Assembly (NCBI GenBank): GCA_013146195.2
Contig: CM028377.1
Location: forward strand, 166,511,824-166,575,823
DNA: 64,000 nt
From: Codonopsis lanceolata
Taxonomy: Eukaryota > Streptophyta > Magnoliopsida > Asterales > Campanulaceae
Reading direction: 5' to 3'
In this document: positions 45,399-56,714 of the stretch, in pieces
Layout: each line of letters starts with the position of its first letter
How positions within the stretch are numbered: the first letter of the stretch is position 1
The notes under the pieces: generated by a model
Seen by the model: only the letters and a program-made list of their open reading frames with translations
Told to the model about the DNA's origin: nothing
Databases searched by the model: none
Position numbers and translations under genes: made by a program

Positions 45399-46019
45399 TA
45401 GGCCTGACAATTACAATCCTGAACTCGTTAATTCACCCGACCATACCGAACCCGTTAATATTTTTAGATTGCACGTGTAACCTATTTTGACCAAAAAATA
45501 TTAACGGGTTGGGTTAAAGCGGGTCGAATCCATTACCCATTTTGACCTGATAGCTTTTACTCTATAAAATTATGAAATTTTGGGAGAAAATCTGGATTAA
45601 GACGAGTCGTCCCGTTTTAACACGTCACCTGTTTAAATCGGTTTGATATTCGGGTTCTAATAAATTTCGACCCATCACCCGTTCTAACCCAACCCAACAG
45701 ATGAGAAGTTACTTATCCACATTTTTTTTAATAGTAGATGAAATCATGTGAATTATTATTCTACCCGTTCGAATTGGATATAATATACTATTATTAAAGT
45801 TGTAATGTGTTAATTTTTTTGAAAAAGAATATAACTTTGTGAAAGGAAATAAAAATGTTTGTAAAAAATGATTAGCTTTTGTTTCTTTTTCATAATATAA
45901 ATAGAAACGACTATCAAACTTGTTTTTGTTTCTTGTCCAAAATAAAAAAGAAATAGAAACAAAGTGAAACAGAAACATGTGAAACAAAAAAAGAAATAGA
46001 AATGTTACCAAACACTACC
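45092..46019. mobile_element. PIF/Harbinger-like DNA element inserted in LTR A
   Basis: The empty site is visible in LTR B (GTGAACCTTAGCC, about 53483). In LTR A the insert begins AGGGCTTGTTTGGTAACC and ends GGTAACAT-type inverse (TTACCAAACACTACC), giving terminal inverted repeats of about 17 bp. TTA (or CCTTA) is duplicated at both edges. The TGTTTGG-type end and TTA duplication suggest PIF/Harbinger (inference). No transposase was seen. A TA/TG microsatellite lies inside. Confidence 0.7.
45337..45399. repeat. TA-TG-TA microsatellite
   Basis: Alternating TA, then TG (about ten), then TA again. Internal to the DNA element. Confidence 0.9.
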
Positions 46020-46689
46020 TTAGCCTCCCCGCTAGGATTCCACCCTATTTCCCTGGTCCAAAAATTCCAAAAAGAGCAGTTGCCCTGGCCGAATCTAGAC
46101 GCCAAATCAACAAAAAGCAAGCAGTTGCTCTGCCCGATTTCCGCCGTCAGCAAGCAAACAACAACAAAAAGCAAGCAGTTGCTTCGCCCGTTTTCCGATG
46201 CCTAAAAGCAACTTTCGGAAGCAATTACTTTGCCTGAATCTCCGCAGCAGCAAAAGACTCCCTCTTCCGGAAGGACAGAGCGAGCACACCCCACGCTCTT
46301 AAAGGTAAACCTTTAAAAGGTTTTATAAAAAAGTGTTATTTTAAGCCGGTCCGATGTAAAAATATAAATAGTTATGCTGTCCGGATTTCTATAGAAAATA
46401 GCACTAAAAAGAGCCATTATTATGGCCAAATATTTATAAATATATTTGTAATTCCTGGAAGGAAGCCGTTGCAAATTTGTAATAATGTAGATACAGATAT
46501 ATATGTTTAAATGCTTTATTTCATTTGCTAAATAAATATAATAAAAGCATATTTTGGCTAAAAACTATTTTGAAACCGAAAGGGCGAGCTGGGTGCCTAA
46601 CACCTTCCCACCTCGTAACTTAGCCTCCGAACCCTTTTTACAAACTCTGGTTATTTTTTGTTTTTCTTTATTTCTCCTTAAAATAAAGA

Positions 46690-47230
46690 TGGCGACTCTG
46701 TTACAACATTTTGGATCATAGTGAGGCCCGCAACATCATTTTTTTGCACTTTTCTGTTTTCCCCTAAACAAGGAAAGATGAAATGAAAAGGGTGATGCAT
46801 TTTTGTATCTTGTTTTCCCCTAAACAAGGAGGATGAGATACGGAAAAATCCAAAGCACTCATAGTGACCCAAGATGAACCCAAGTCCACAGTGAGGCAGG
46901 GCGTGTTCCCACGCGCCTTCACAACATCTTTTTTTTGTACTTTTTCGTTTTCTCCTAAACAAGGGAAGATAGAATGAAAAGGGTGATGCGTTTTCTGTAT
47001 CTTGTTTTCCCCTAAACAAGGGAGGGTGAGATACGAAAAAATCCAAGGCACTCATAATGGACTAAAGCACACTCAATGACCGAGATGTATTCAACGTGCT
47101 TTTGACAACACTCTTTTTGCACTTTTAATTTTGTTTTCCCCTAAACAAGGGAAGATGGAATGAAAAGAGTAATGTCTTCCGAAGCGCGTGTTCCCTAAAA
47201 AGGGAAAAATTTCTCAGCACTCACGGTGGC
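46690..47230 (+). repeat. Leader A with tandem hairpin-forming units
   Basis: After the primer site, blocks of about 90-120 bp repeat TTTTCCCCTAAACAAGGG flanked by GTATCTTG and GAGATAC. Each block can fold on itself. The same leader follows LTR B and, in reverse, LTR C. Confidence 0.8.
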
Positions 47231-48673
47231 GAAGTAAAAAGAAAATAAAAATAGAGGGCTAGACTCATTTTTCAAACAAAAGCAAACAAGTTTTTCTTTT
47301 GGCTAAATATGCTTATTATATTTATTCAACAGTTTAAATATCGCGTTTTTTATATATCTGTATGTATATTTGTGCAAGTTTTTCTTTTGGCTAAACTTGC
47401 TTGTTTTATTTTGCTTTATCTTGCTCTTAAATATCTGCTCTATTTATTTATTCCGCGTAATAAAAAAAAGAAAATTCTTTTATAGAATTTCGTGTAGTAT
47501 TATTTGCAAAAAGAATAAAATAGAATTTCAAGGGGCTTATTCTTGTTTTATTTTGCTTTATTTTTTATCTTGCTCTTATTATTCTCGCTCTATTTATTTA
47601 TTCAATATGCTTTCCTTTATTTATTTTCTCTTTTATATATGTAATATATTTATTCTTTTATTCTAAAAAAATCATTCTTGTGTGTGTATTATTTGCACAT
47701 CCATGCATGTTTGCATTTTTTTATCAAAAAAAATTCTTTCCTTTAATAGCAATATGCTTGTTTTTATTTATTTTCTCTTTTATATTTATTTGGCTTCTTG
47801 TGTGTGTATATAATTTTCAATTCTAAAAAAAAATCGCTTTTCTAAAAATTAAAAAAAAATGATTTTTTGAAATTAAAAAAATTAAAACGAAAGAGTTTTC
47901 AGAAAAAGAAAAAGTAAAAAGAAACTCATTTTCTCAAAGAAAAAAAAAATCATTTAAAAAAATATGTTTCAAAACAAAAAAGAAAGAAAGGAGAAAGTTA
48001 TATTCATAAAAAAAATTGTTGTTTCAAAAACCAAAAAGTAAATAATAGAATTAGAAGGAATATGTTTTTTTTAAATGGTGTTTTCCAAAAGAAATTATTT
48101 TCAAAAGTTATTAAAAAAAAGGCATAGTCTTTTTTCTTCTTTCAAAAAAAAACTTGAAAAGGTTAAATGGGGATAAAAGACAAGAAGGAAACAATAGGGG
48201 GTCTAATTGATAAAGGGAGAAGAGATGAAAGGAGTAAAGTGTGAAAAGCTCAAAATAGAATGTGATCATGAATGAGGGCGCAGCGCCCAATTTGACTTTG
48301 GGCAGCGCCCAGCCTCTTCCTACGTGGCCCGTTCCCCATTTTGAACATTTTTGTCTAATGTTGGGTCCATTTTACTGTTTGGTGCACCCATTTTTCCTGT
48401 TACTCCACCTTTCAAAAAAAAATCATCAAAAACAAAAAAAAAATTCCTTTCTTTAAATCTTGTGTTGAGTTTATACATATTGGGATCTTTGTTGTTTTTC
48501 TTTGGTACCACTAACAATTTTGCAGAGGCTGAAAAATAAAAAAAATGATTATTATCATTTACTCTCCTAATAGGATTGTCCAGATGTACGTAATCATCAC
48601 ATCTCATTTCAAGGATCGCAAAAAAAAAAAAAAAAAGAGTTTTCTAATAAAAAATTATGTGTATGTGTATATA

Positions 48674-48674
<1 letters not shown>

Positions 48675-48751
<77 letters not shown>
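48675..48751. repeat. TA microsatellite, about 77 bp
   Basis: Uninterrupted TA alternation. It should be length-polymorphic. Confidence 0.92.
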
Positions 48752-48753
<2 letters not shown>

Positions 48754-48855
48754 CGTTTCTTTTCGCAAAAAATGATCATTTAAAAAAAGATTTTGTTCTC
48801 TCCAAGGAAAAAAAAAACTCTACTCTTTCAAATTTAAAAAAAAAAGATTAGCAAA

Positions 48856-48942
48856 ATGAAGATTTCTCTGTCAGAGTTGAACTACGATGACATGAGCCTC
48901 GAAATGAGGAACGAGGCGGCCGGGTTCGGTCAAATGCTTTGA
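48856..48942 (+). pseudogene. 28-residue open frame, possible pol remnant
   Basis: ATG to TGA with non-repetitive composition (contains ELNYDDMSLEMRNEAAGFG), unlike the surrounding A-rich DNA. It could be the last trace of an element protein or of a captured gene. I do not recognise it. Confidence 0.3.
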
Positions 48943-50350
48943 TGCTTTGATTTACTCTTTAAAAAAAGGTAGGTATTTTCTATGTGTTTTCTTTTAAAAA
49001 AAAAGGAAATCCCTCACCATCCCTCATTCTCATTCTCATTCTCATCTCTATTGTCATCTCTATTCCTCTTCCCTCTTAATTCCTCTTCCCTCTTACACCT
49101 CTCAATGCAATGCACTAGTTGACTAGTGCATCGTTCATTCTCGATTTCATTCTCGATTTCAAAAAAAAATTCAAGAAGTCCTACTTTGAGTCCTATGTCA
49201 GATGTCAGTCTACCAGTCTAACTAAAAAATTGAAATGAAAAAAAAAAGAGAAAGCAAAAAAAAAAAGAAAAAAGAAAAAGAAGACCGATAGGGAGCTAGG
49301 GAAGAAAGGAAAGCTCGAAAAGCCAAGAAGTCAAGAAAGCAGAAAAGTCTGGAAAGCCGAGAATCCGAAAAGTCATACGACTCACTCATCATCATCAGCA
49401 AACAATTCAGACTAGGGGCTTTCAAACCCCTGGGTGTCTCTTTTGCCCATATTGATGCCTCTGATCCTTACATCCTTAGAAATGCTCATGCTCATGCTCA
49501 TCTAATTTCATTTGGTCTCCGTTATTTCAAAAACCAAGTCCTCAAAAAAAAGGTATTTATCTATCTATTTGATATTTGAGTCTGGTAAATTCTTACTTCT
49601 CCTATATCAGCTTGTTGAGTCTTCTTCTTGATCTCTGACCACCACTTATCACCAAAGTATCGGTTATATGTAAAAAAAAAGGATGGCGAATCAAATGTAA
49701 AAAATGAAAAACTCACAATAAAATAAAAATACCCACAAACCATTAAAAATATAAGTTCGATAAAGCAACTTTCTTCTTGATATAAAGGTCATCTTCGACC
49801 CATTGCGACCGAGCTATTAGTAGCCTATCTTCGACCCAGGGGCTTCCAAGCTATTACACCAAAACCCTTCCATAATACCTAAAAACCCATACCTAAAAGA
49901 CCCATATAAGATCCAAAACGCTTCACCCTTATATATACATCCATCAAATAACCTTTTTATCCCAAAGAGAGACAGATATCTCTTCAAGCACTCTCTCAAA
50001 TTGCAAGAGAGGTCAGACAAAAAAAAAAATAAAAAAAGGTGCAAGATTGAAAAAAAAAGAGGCATGTACATTAAAAAAAATAATAAGAAAAGAAAAAAAA
50101 AAGAAAATAAGTCCTCCCGAGAAATCTGAGAAATCTTTCTCCGCAAAAAAATATATATCAATCTCTCAACCATCCTACAACCCCATAACCCATAACCAAA
50201 GCCAAAGCCGATCTCCTAACCATCCTTTAAACCAACTTTCTATCCAAACCCACAACCTAAAAGATCGATCGTTTTGCGATAACCAAATTTCCAAAATAGC
50301 CCAAAATGCCTTTGAGCAAGAGGCCAATCAAATCCTCAACCCTAAAGCTA

Positions 50351-50434
50351 ATCCATCCCAAATACTTAAACATTATACCCTAACCTAGTTGCCAATCCAT
50401 CCCAAATACTTAAACATTATACCCTAACCTAGTT
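50351..50434. repeat. Exact 40-bp tandem duplication
   Basis: ATCCATCCCAAATACTTAAA starts at 50351 and 50395. Both 40-bp copies appear identical and are separated by GCCA, which suggests a recent event. Confidence 0.9.
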
Positions 50435-51380
50435 ATAACCACCTATAGATCTCCGGTTAAACATGATCGAGTCTAAAGACAAAGACATATAACATTATCA
50501 AAAGATAAATGTTAAGTAGGGTCCATGAAACTTGTGATACTCGGCAATAAACTCTGGATCATGACTCTTCTTTTGTCCATTAGAGTCATCCTTGTTCTTT
50601 GAGCATACTCATTTCTGTCTCCCACAAAAAGTCTCTCCAAATCGAGTCTTTCTGGGGCTGTCTCCAATTAATCTCTTCAGGAACTTGCCCGTCCCATCTT
50701 ACAAAATATGGTTCATCGTGTCATCCTAGGGCTTCTCCCGCCAAAGTCATTGGATAGATAAAGGCCCATCATCTCTAGAAACAGCTATCCTTTCCATCTT
50801 GCCTGAAGAAACGAAGAAGCTACAAAACCGTGATTGCTCAAGAATAAGCGGGTTATCAGTTAGAGCACACAAAAAAAAACATAAAAAAAAAGAAAAAGAA
50901 AAAAAGTGGTCCCTCTGAGGCATCAATTAGTAGGATTCACTAATCATGATTGAATTCCTTTTTTGAATGATGCACTAGTCAAAAGACTGAAAACCAACCC
51001 TAAACTTCACCCACTTCTATCTCAAATATCACAATCAGCTCCTATACTCATAACCCTTTAAAGCCAACCAGAAGCCACATCTCAAGCTCTTATATTACAT
51101 TTCCATCATCTTGTCTTAACATGTTTAAGAAACTGATAGCACACATGTATATTCAAAAGCCCATTTTTGAAGGAGAGAAAAGTTTCTTCTTTTGCATGCT
51201 TGCATCTTCTTTTTACATCCTTTTATTGCATCTTATCAAGTCTTCTGTCACATCGGCCCTTGGAAAAATATAAATGTTCTATCAGCATCTCGCCAAGGAC
51301 CACCTCCCAAATATCCTCAACAGCATTATCAAAAGCTACATAAGCCGATCATCGACAACATTCCGCCACAACGCTTCATA

Positions 51381-51760
51381 ATCATCGCTTCTCCTATGAT
51401 GGGATAAGCACATTTTTTTAGAAAAAAACAACATCACTTTCCCTATGTTGGGGAAAGCCCATTTTGAAAAACAGCATCGCTTTCCCTATGCTGGGGAAAG
51501 CCCGTTTTGAAAAGCAGCATCACTTTCCCTATGCTGGGGAAAGCCCATTTTAAAAAAGCAGCATCATTTTCCATATGATGGGGAAAGCGCGTTTTAAAAA
51601 GCAACATCGCTTTCTCTATGCTGGGGAAAGCCCATTTTGAAAAGCAGCATCGCTTTCCCTATGCTGGGGAAAGCCCATTTAAAAAAAACAGCATTGCTTT
51701 CCCAATGTTGGGGAAAGCCTGTTTTTAAAGTTGCATCGTTTTGCCTATGTTGGGCAAATA
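51381..51760 (+). repeat. Minisatellite of hairpin units, period about 42-46 bp
   Basis: About eight units, each with GCTTTCCC-TATGCT-GGGGAAAGC flanked by CATTTTGAAAAGCAGCATC. The arms are inverted repeats. The last unit (51740-51758) reads TTTGCC ... GGCAAA, where both arms changed together. It sits in the 3' interior of the Tat-like element, about 1.2 kb before LTR B. Confidence 0.9.
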
Positions 51761-51929
51761 GCACCATTAGTAAAAATCAAAGAAAAGCTCATATCCCCAG
51801 CAAGACGCCTGCAGCATAAATGCAACAACAAAAAAATGCAGCAACAGTAGCATAAATGCAGCAGCAAAAAGCAAAAGTACAGCAAAAACAAAGAAGAAAG
51901 AAAGGCAATGGCAATGAAATGGATTTTGT

Positions 51930-52620
51930 ATTTAAGTGTTGAGATGCAATGGATATTGCATTTTGGTTTTGTGGCGACGCAATGGATATTGCATCTGACT
52001 TTCTGATAATGCAATGGATATCGCATCTAGCGTTGCGATGCAATGGATATTGCATCCGTCTTTCTGATAATGCAATGGATATCGCATCTAGAGTTGCGAT
52101 GCAATGGATATTGCATCCGTCTTTCTGATAATGCGATGGATATCGCATCTAGCATTGCGATGCAATGGATATTGCATCTGTCTTTCTGATAATGCGATGG
52201 ATATCACATCTAGCACTGCGATGCAATGGATATTGCATCTGTCTTTCTGATAATGCGATCAATATCACATCTAGCATTGCGATGCAATGGATATTGCATC
52301 CGTCTTTCTGATAATGCGATGGATATCGCATCTAGCGTTGCGATGCAATGGATATTGCATCCATCTTTCTGATAATGCGATGGATATCGCATCTAGCATT
52401 GCGATGCAATGGATATTGCATCTGATCTTGCGATGCAATGAATATTGCATTGACTCGCGGTGGTGCAATGAATATTGCATCTGGGTTTTTGGTAATGCAA
52501 TGAATATTGCATTTAACTCGTGGTGGTGCAATGAATATTGCATCTGGGTTTGTGGTAATGCAATGAATATTGCATTTTGATGTGCGTTATTTTCACTAGG
52601 TTGTAACGGATATTACAACT
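51930..52620 (+). repeat. Minisatellite of palindromic units, period 61 bp (two half-units)
   Basis: About 22 copies of an arm-loop-arm core spaced about 30 bp. Most alternate GATGCAAT-GGAT-ATTGCATC with ATGCGAT-GGAT-ATCGCAT, giving a 61-bp period. The right end (52435-52580) uses the loop GAAT, and the last core (52600-52619) is GTTGTAA ... TTACAAC. Reading frames crossing the array are artefacts. Confidence 0.93.
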
Positions 52621-52965
52621 ATCTTTCTGCATCACAGTTGTTTGTTTGCTTGAGGCCGAACTACGTTTGGTCTGATTCTTTTTATTAAGGGATACGTAGG
52701 CAGCCTATTTCGATAGGTCCGACCATTATAGCATTTAATTTGCATATCCGCTTAAAAACTACAATAACATACTATAACCGACTAAATATATCTAGGGTAT
52801 GTGAGATTGGAGCTACTGCATTATAAACTGTTGCATCTATAACATGTCGCATTTGCGTTTCTCCCCATTATAATTGCACGAAATTTGGGAGTCTATTTCT
52901 TATCAACAATGTTCGTTTACTCAGTAAGCTTCGGGTTACCCGTAAACTCCATCGTTGAGGGGCTC

Positions 52966-54155
52966 TGTAGACACCCCAATTTCGTACCCTGGTATGTAAC
53001 ATGGCATAAAATATCAAGAACTGTTAAAAGGACTAACAGATGTAAAGTTACAGGGTTTAAAATGCAAAAGAAATGAAAGGATGCATGAACAGTAAATTGC
53101 AGGGGCCAAAGAGTCAAAAAGTGAAGGAAAAAGGAACTTGGCGCATTGCCTTTTGGCGTCGCGCCCACTATCCTTATGGGTGGCGCCCAATAGTGCCTTG
53201 TGAACTGTAGCTTTTTGCCTCCGGCACAATCTCTCAAGCGCACGGTACAAGCCGATGAAGCACAGAAGAAGAAAACTTAATGACGAAGGAGTCCCTTCAC
53301 CAGCCAATAAATAAAGGCATCCGGGTAGTGAGAAAACACACCGCGAACTTCACACTCATCGCACACACTTCACACACCGCTTACGTTTTAAGCAGAGAGT
53401 GATCGTCCTAAGAGATATCCCTCTTATAAACCTCAAAGCTCCATCAAATCTCCCCCAAACACAAAACCAACCGGTCAAAGTGAACCTTAGCCTCCCCGCT
53501 AGGATTCCACCCTATTTCCCCGGTCCAAAAATCCCAAAAAGAGCAGTTGCCCTGGCTGAATCCAAACACCAAATCAGCAAAAAACAAGCAGTTACTCTGC
53601 CCGATTTCCGCCGTCAGCAAGCAAACAACAGCAAAAAGCAAGTTGTTGCTCCGCCCGTTTTCCAAGGCCTAAAAGCAACTTTCGGAAGTAATTACTCTAC
53701 CCGAATCTCCGCAACAGCAAAAGACTCCCTCTTCCGGATGGACAGAGCGAGCACACCCCACGCTCTTAAAGGTAAGCCTTTAAGAGGTTTTATAAAAAGT
53801 GCTATTTTCAGCCAACCCGATGTAAAAATATAAGCAGTTATGCTGCCCGGATTTCTATAGAAAATAGCACTAAAAAGAGCCATTATTATGGCCAAATATT
53901 TATAAATATATTTGTAATTCCTGGAAGGAAGCCGCTGCAAGTTTGTAATAATGTAGATACATATATATATGTTTAAATGTTTTATTTCATTTGATAAATA
54001 AATATAATAAAAGCATATTTTAGTCAAAAACTATTTTGAGACCGAAAGGGCGAGTTGGGTGCCTAACACCTTCTCACCTCGTAACTTAGTCTCCGAACCC
54101 TTTTTACAAACTCTGGTTATTTTTGGTTTTTCTTTATTTCTCCTTAAAATAAAGA
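52966..54155 (+). repeat. LTR B
   Basis: About 1190 bp, uninterrupted homologue of LTR A. It is preceded by a polypurine-like TTGAGGGGCTC, so it is a 3' LTR, yet it is followed by primer site and leader like a 5' LTR. This fits a tandem or recombined arrangement of elements. Confidence 0.85.
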
Positions 54156-54720
54156 TGGCGACTCTGTTACAACATTTTGGATCATAGTGAGGCCCGCAAC
54201 ATCCTTTTTTTGCACTTTTCCGTTTTCCCCTAAATAAGGGAAGATGGAATGAAAAAAGGTGATGCATTTTCTGTATCTTGTTTTCCCCTAAACAAGAGAG
54301 GATGAGATACGAACAAATCCAAAGCACTCATAGTGACCCAAGATGAACCCAAGTCCACAGTGAGGCAGGGCGTGTTCCCACGCCGCGCCTTCGCAGCATC
54401 CTTTTTTTGTACTTTTTTCAGTTTTCCCCTAAACAAGGGAAGATGGAATGAAAAGGGTGATGCGTTTTCTGTATCTTGTTTTTCCCTAAACAAGGGAGGA
54501 TGAGATACGAAAAAATCCAAGGCACTCATAATGGACTAAAGCACACTCAGTGACCGAGGAGTATTCAACGCGCTTTTGACAACACACTTTTTGCACTTTT
54601 AATTTCGTTTTCCCCTAAACAAGGGAAGATGGAATGAAAAAAGTGATATCTTCCCCGAGCCGCGTGTTCCCCTAAAAAAGGGAGCGTACGATCGTGGGGA
54701 ATTTCCCGGGGCACTCACAC
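54156..54720 (+). repeat. Leader B with hairpin-forming units
   Basis: Begins TGGCGACTCTG and repeats the leader-A blocks (TTTTCCCCTAAACAAGGG, several copies). Confidence 0.8.
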
Positions 54721-55034
54721 TTAGGATTTTTGAAATTGTTTAATCAGGATCTAAAAAGTTTTAAAGCTCTTGCTTGCACAAAGATTTTATGTTTAAAGAA
54801 TGTTTTGGCAAGCAAGAGAAGCATAACCTTATGTAATCGTTTGTTTTTGAAAGTGTTTACAATAAGGATTGCTTGTGATACCATTTTTTGAGTAAAAGAA
54901 AAACATTTATATCAAAATGAAACTTTTTAATAAAATGTTTGCTGTTTCTGTTGAAAAATCTAGAATCTTTGTTGATGGTAAGACTCAACAAAGATGTTTT
55001 AGTGCAAGAGTGTTTTTCAACAGAAGTGCATGTG
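54721..55034. other. Junction between two oppositely oriented leaders, with strong hairpins
   Basis: Holds CTCTTGCTTGC (54767-54777) paired with GCAAGCAAGAG (54808-54818). It also holds a nested hairpin: outer arms 54946-54958 and 55013-55025 (13 bp, TTCTGTTGAAAAA and inverse) and inner arms 54965-54975 and 54985-54995 (11 bp, ATCTTTGTTGA and inverse). No gene. Confidence 0.8.
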
Positions 55035-55576
55035 GGTGCCCCAGAATGAGCCCGCGCCCCGCGCTCCCTTGGTTAGGGGAATGCGGCGTGCGGAATGGAC
55101 ACCACGCTTTCCATTCCATCCTCCCTTGTCTAGGGGAAGACGAAATTAAAAATGAGGAAAGGGTGCTGTCAAAAAGCGCGTTGAATACGCCTCGGTCACT
55201 TCAGTGATTTTTGGTCCGTTATGGGAGCTATGGATTTTCTGTATCAGGTTATCCCTTTTTTAGGGGATAACAGGATGCATGAATACATCACCCTTTCATT
55301 CACATCTTCCCTTGTGTAGGGGAAAATGGAAAGTGTAAGAAAGGATGTTGCGGGCCCCACTACAAACCTTATAAAAATTGCCTTAAGGCCTATTTCGGAT
55401 CACTATGAGTGCTTTGGGTTTTCTATATCAAGTTATCCCCTTTTTAGGGGATACCGGGATATAGGAATACATCACCCTTTCATTAATATCATCCCTTTTT
55501 AGGGGAAAATGGAAAAGTGCAAGAAAGGATGTTGCGATGCCTCACTGTGATCCAAAATGTTTTAACAGAGTCGCCA

Positions 55577-56714
55577 TCTTTATTTTAAGGAGAAAATAAA
55601 GAAAAAACCAAAAAAGAAAACCAGAGAATGCAAAAAAAAAAAAAAAAAAAAACGTGTTCAGAGGGTAAGTTACGAGTTGGGAAGGTGCTAGGCACCCAAC
55701 TCGCCCTTTCGGTCTCAAAAACTGTTTTTGGCTAAAGTATGCTTTTTGTTATATTTTTATAGCAAATATATAAAGCATTTAAAGATAGAGAAAAGAAAAC
55801 AAATACATCCATGTCTACATTATTTACGGACTCGTAGCCGTTTCCTTACAATAATTACAAATACATTTAAAAATATTTGGTCATAATAATGGCTCTTTTA
55901 AATGCTATTTTCTAAATAAATCCGGGCAGCACGTGTGGTGTGCTCGCTCTGTCCTTCTCGAGAAAGGGAGTCATTTTTTATTTGCTGCTGCTACGGTTCG
56001 GGCAGAGTGACTGCTTCCGAAAGTTGCTTCTAGGCACCGTAAAATGGGTTGAGCAACTGCTTGCTTTTTTGCTGCTGCGTGCTTGCTGCTGGCGGAAATC
56101 GGGCAGAACAACGGCTTGTTTCTGGCGGATTTGGCCTTTTTACTCGGGCAGAGCAACTGCTCTTTCCAAGATTTTTGGACCGGGAAAATAGGGTGGATAC
56201 CTAGCTGGGGGGCTAAGGATCACTTTGATCGGTTGATTTTGCGTTTGGAGGAGTTTTGGCAGGGCTTCGAGGCTTTATAGGAGGGGGTGCTCACTATCGC
56301 TCGATGATCGCCCACTATTCCCACAGCGTAACAACAACGCTGAAAGCTTTGGGAGTATTTTCGGTGTCCTGAAAGCGAACCCCGGGGCCTCTATTTATAG
56401 GCTGAGAGAGGGACATCGAGGGAATTTCTTTTCCCTCCTTCGTGCTGCATTTGCTTGTACCACGTGCTTTATAAATTGCACAATGCGTTAACTGTACACT
56501 ACTGTAACACTTTTGGGCGCTTCTTTTGGCCGCGCCAGCCCTTCAATCTTCGGCCACTTTTTGACGCTTTAGCCCCTGCATTTTATTGTTTTGTGCATCC
56601 TGCTTTATCTTTTGCATTTTTAAACCCTGTAACTTGACATTTGTTAAGTCTTAACAGGTCTTGATATCGCATGCCGAAGTTGCGTACCAAGGGTACAAAA
56701 TTGAGGTGTCTACA
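55577..56714 (-). repeat. LTR C
   Basis: About 1138 bp, reverse orientation. It starts TGTAGACACCTCAATTTTG at 56714 and ends at the primer-site phrase near 55577. It is clearly diverged from A and B, so it represents a related subfamily. Confidence 0.82.

Larger units (their letters stand above)
44552..46689 (+). repeat. LTR A, with a DNA element inserted
   Basis: Homologous to 52966-54155 except for about 930 bp inserted at 45092. Includes ACCGAAAGGGCGAG and GGTGCCTAACACCTTC near the 3' end, shared with LTR B and, in reverse, LTR C. Confidence 0.85.
47231..51380 (+). other. AT-rich interior of the Tat-like element, no gag-pol
   Basis: About 4.1 kb dominated by A- and T-runs. No retroelement catalytic motifs were found in either strand. 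It contains one small open frame (48856-48942), a long TA microsatellite and a 40-bp tandem duplication. The GGCGCAGCGCCC and GGGCAGCGCCC text at 48278-48312 resembles a GC-rich phrase in the LTRs. Confidence 0.5.
44552..54155 (+). mobile_element. Non-autonomous Tat/Ogre-like gypsy element
   Basis: LTR A (44552-46689) and LTR B (52966-54155) share TGTAGACACCCCAATTTCG starts. Just after LTR A lies TGGCGACTCTG, a primer site phrase I associate with Tat/Ogre elements (recall). Before LTR B lies TTGAGGGGCTC, a polypurine-like tract. The 6.3-kb interior has no gag, protease, RT or integrase motif in any frame and is AT-rich, with tandem repeats near the 3' end. It is therefore non-autonomous or heavily eroded. 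Confidence 0.75.

Noticed and set aside
50380..50434. Telomere-like ACCCTAAC words
   Set aside because: Only isolated words within a 40-bp duplication, no head-to-tail CCCTAAA array.
52149..52580. Overlapping open frames on both strands of the 61-bp array
   Set aside because: They start 61 bp apart and merely reflect the repeat unit; a repeat of 61 bp cycles through frames without real coding constraint.
51381..52620. CRISPR-like look of regularly spaced palindromic repeats
   Set aside because: Spacers are themselves repeated, the context is a plant LTR element, and no cas-like genes exist. These are minisatellites.
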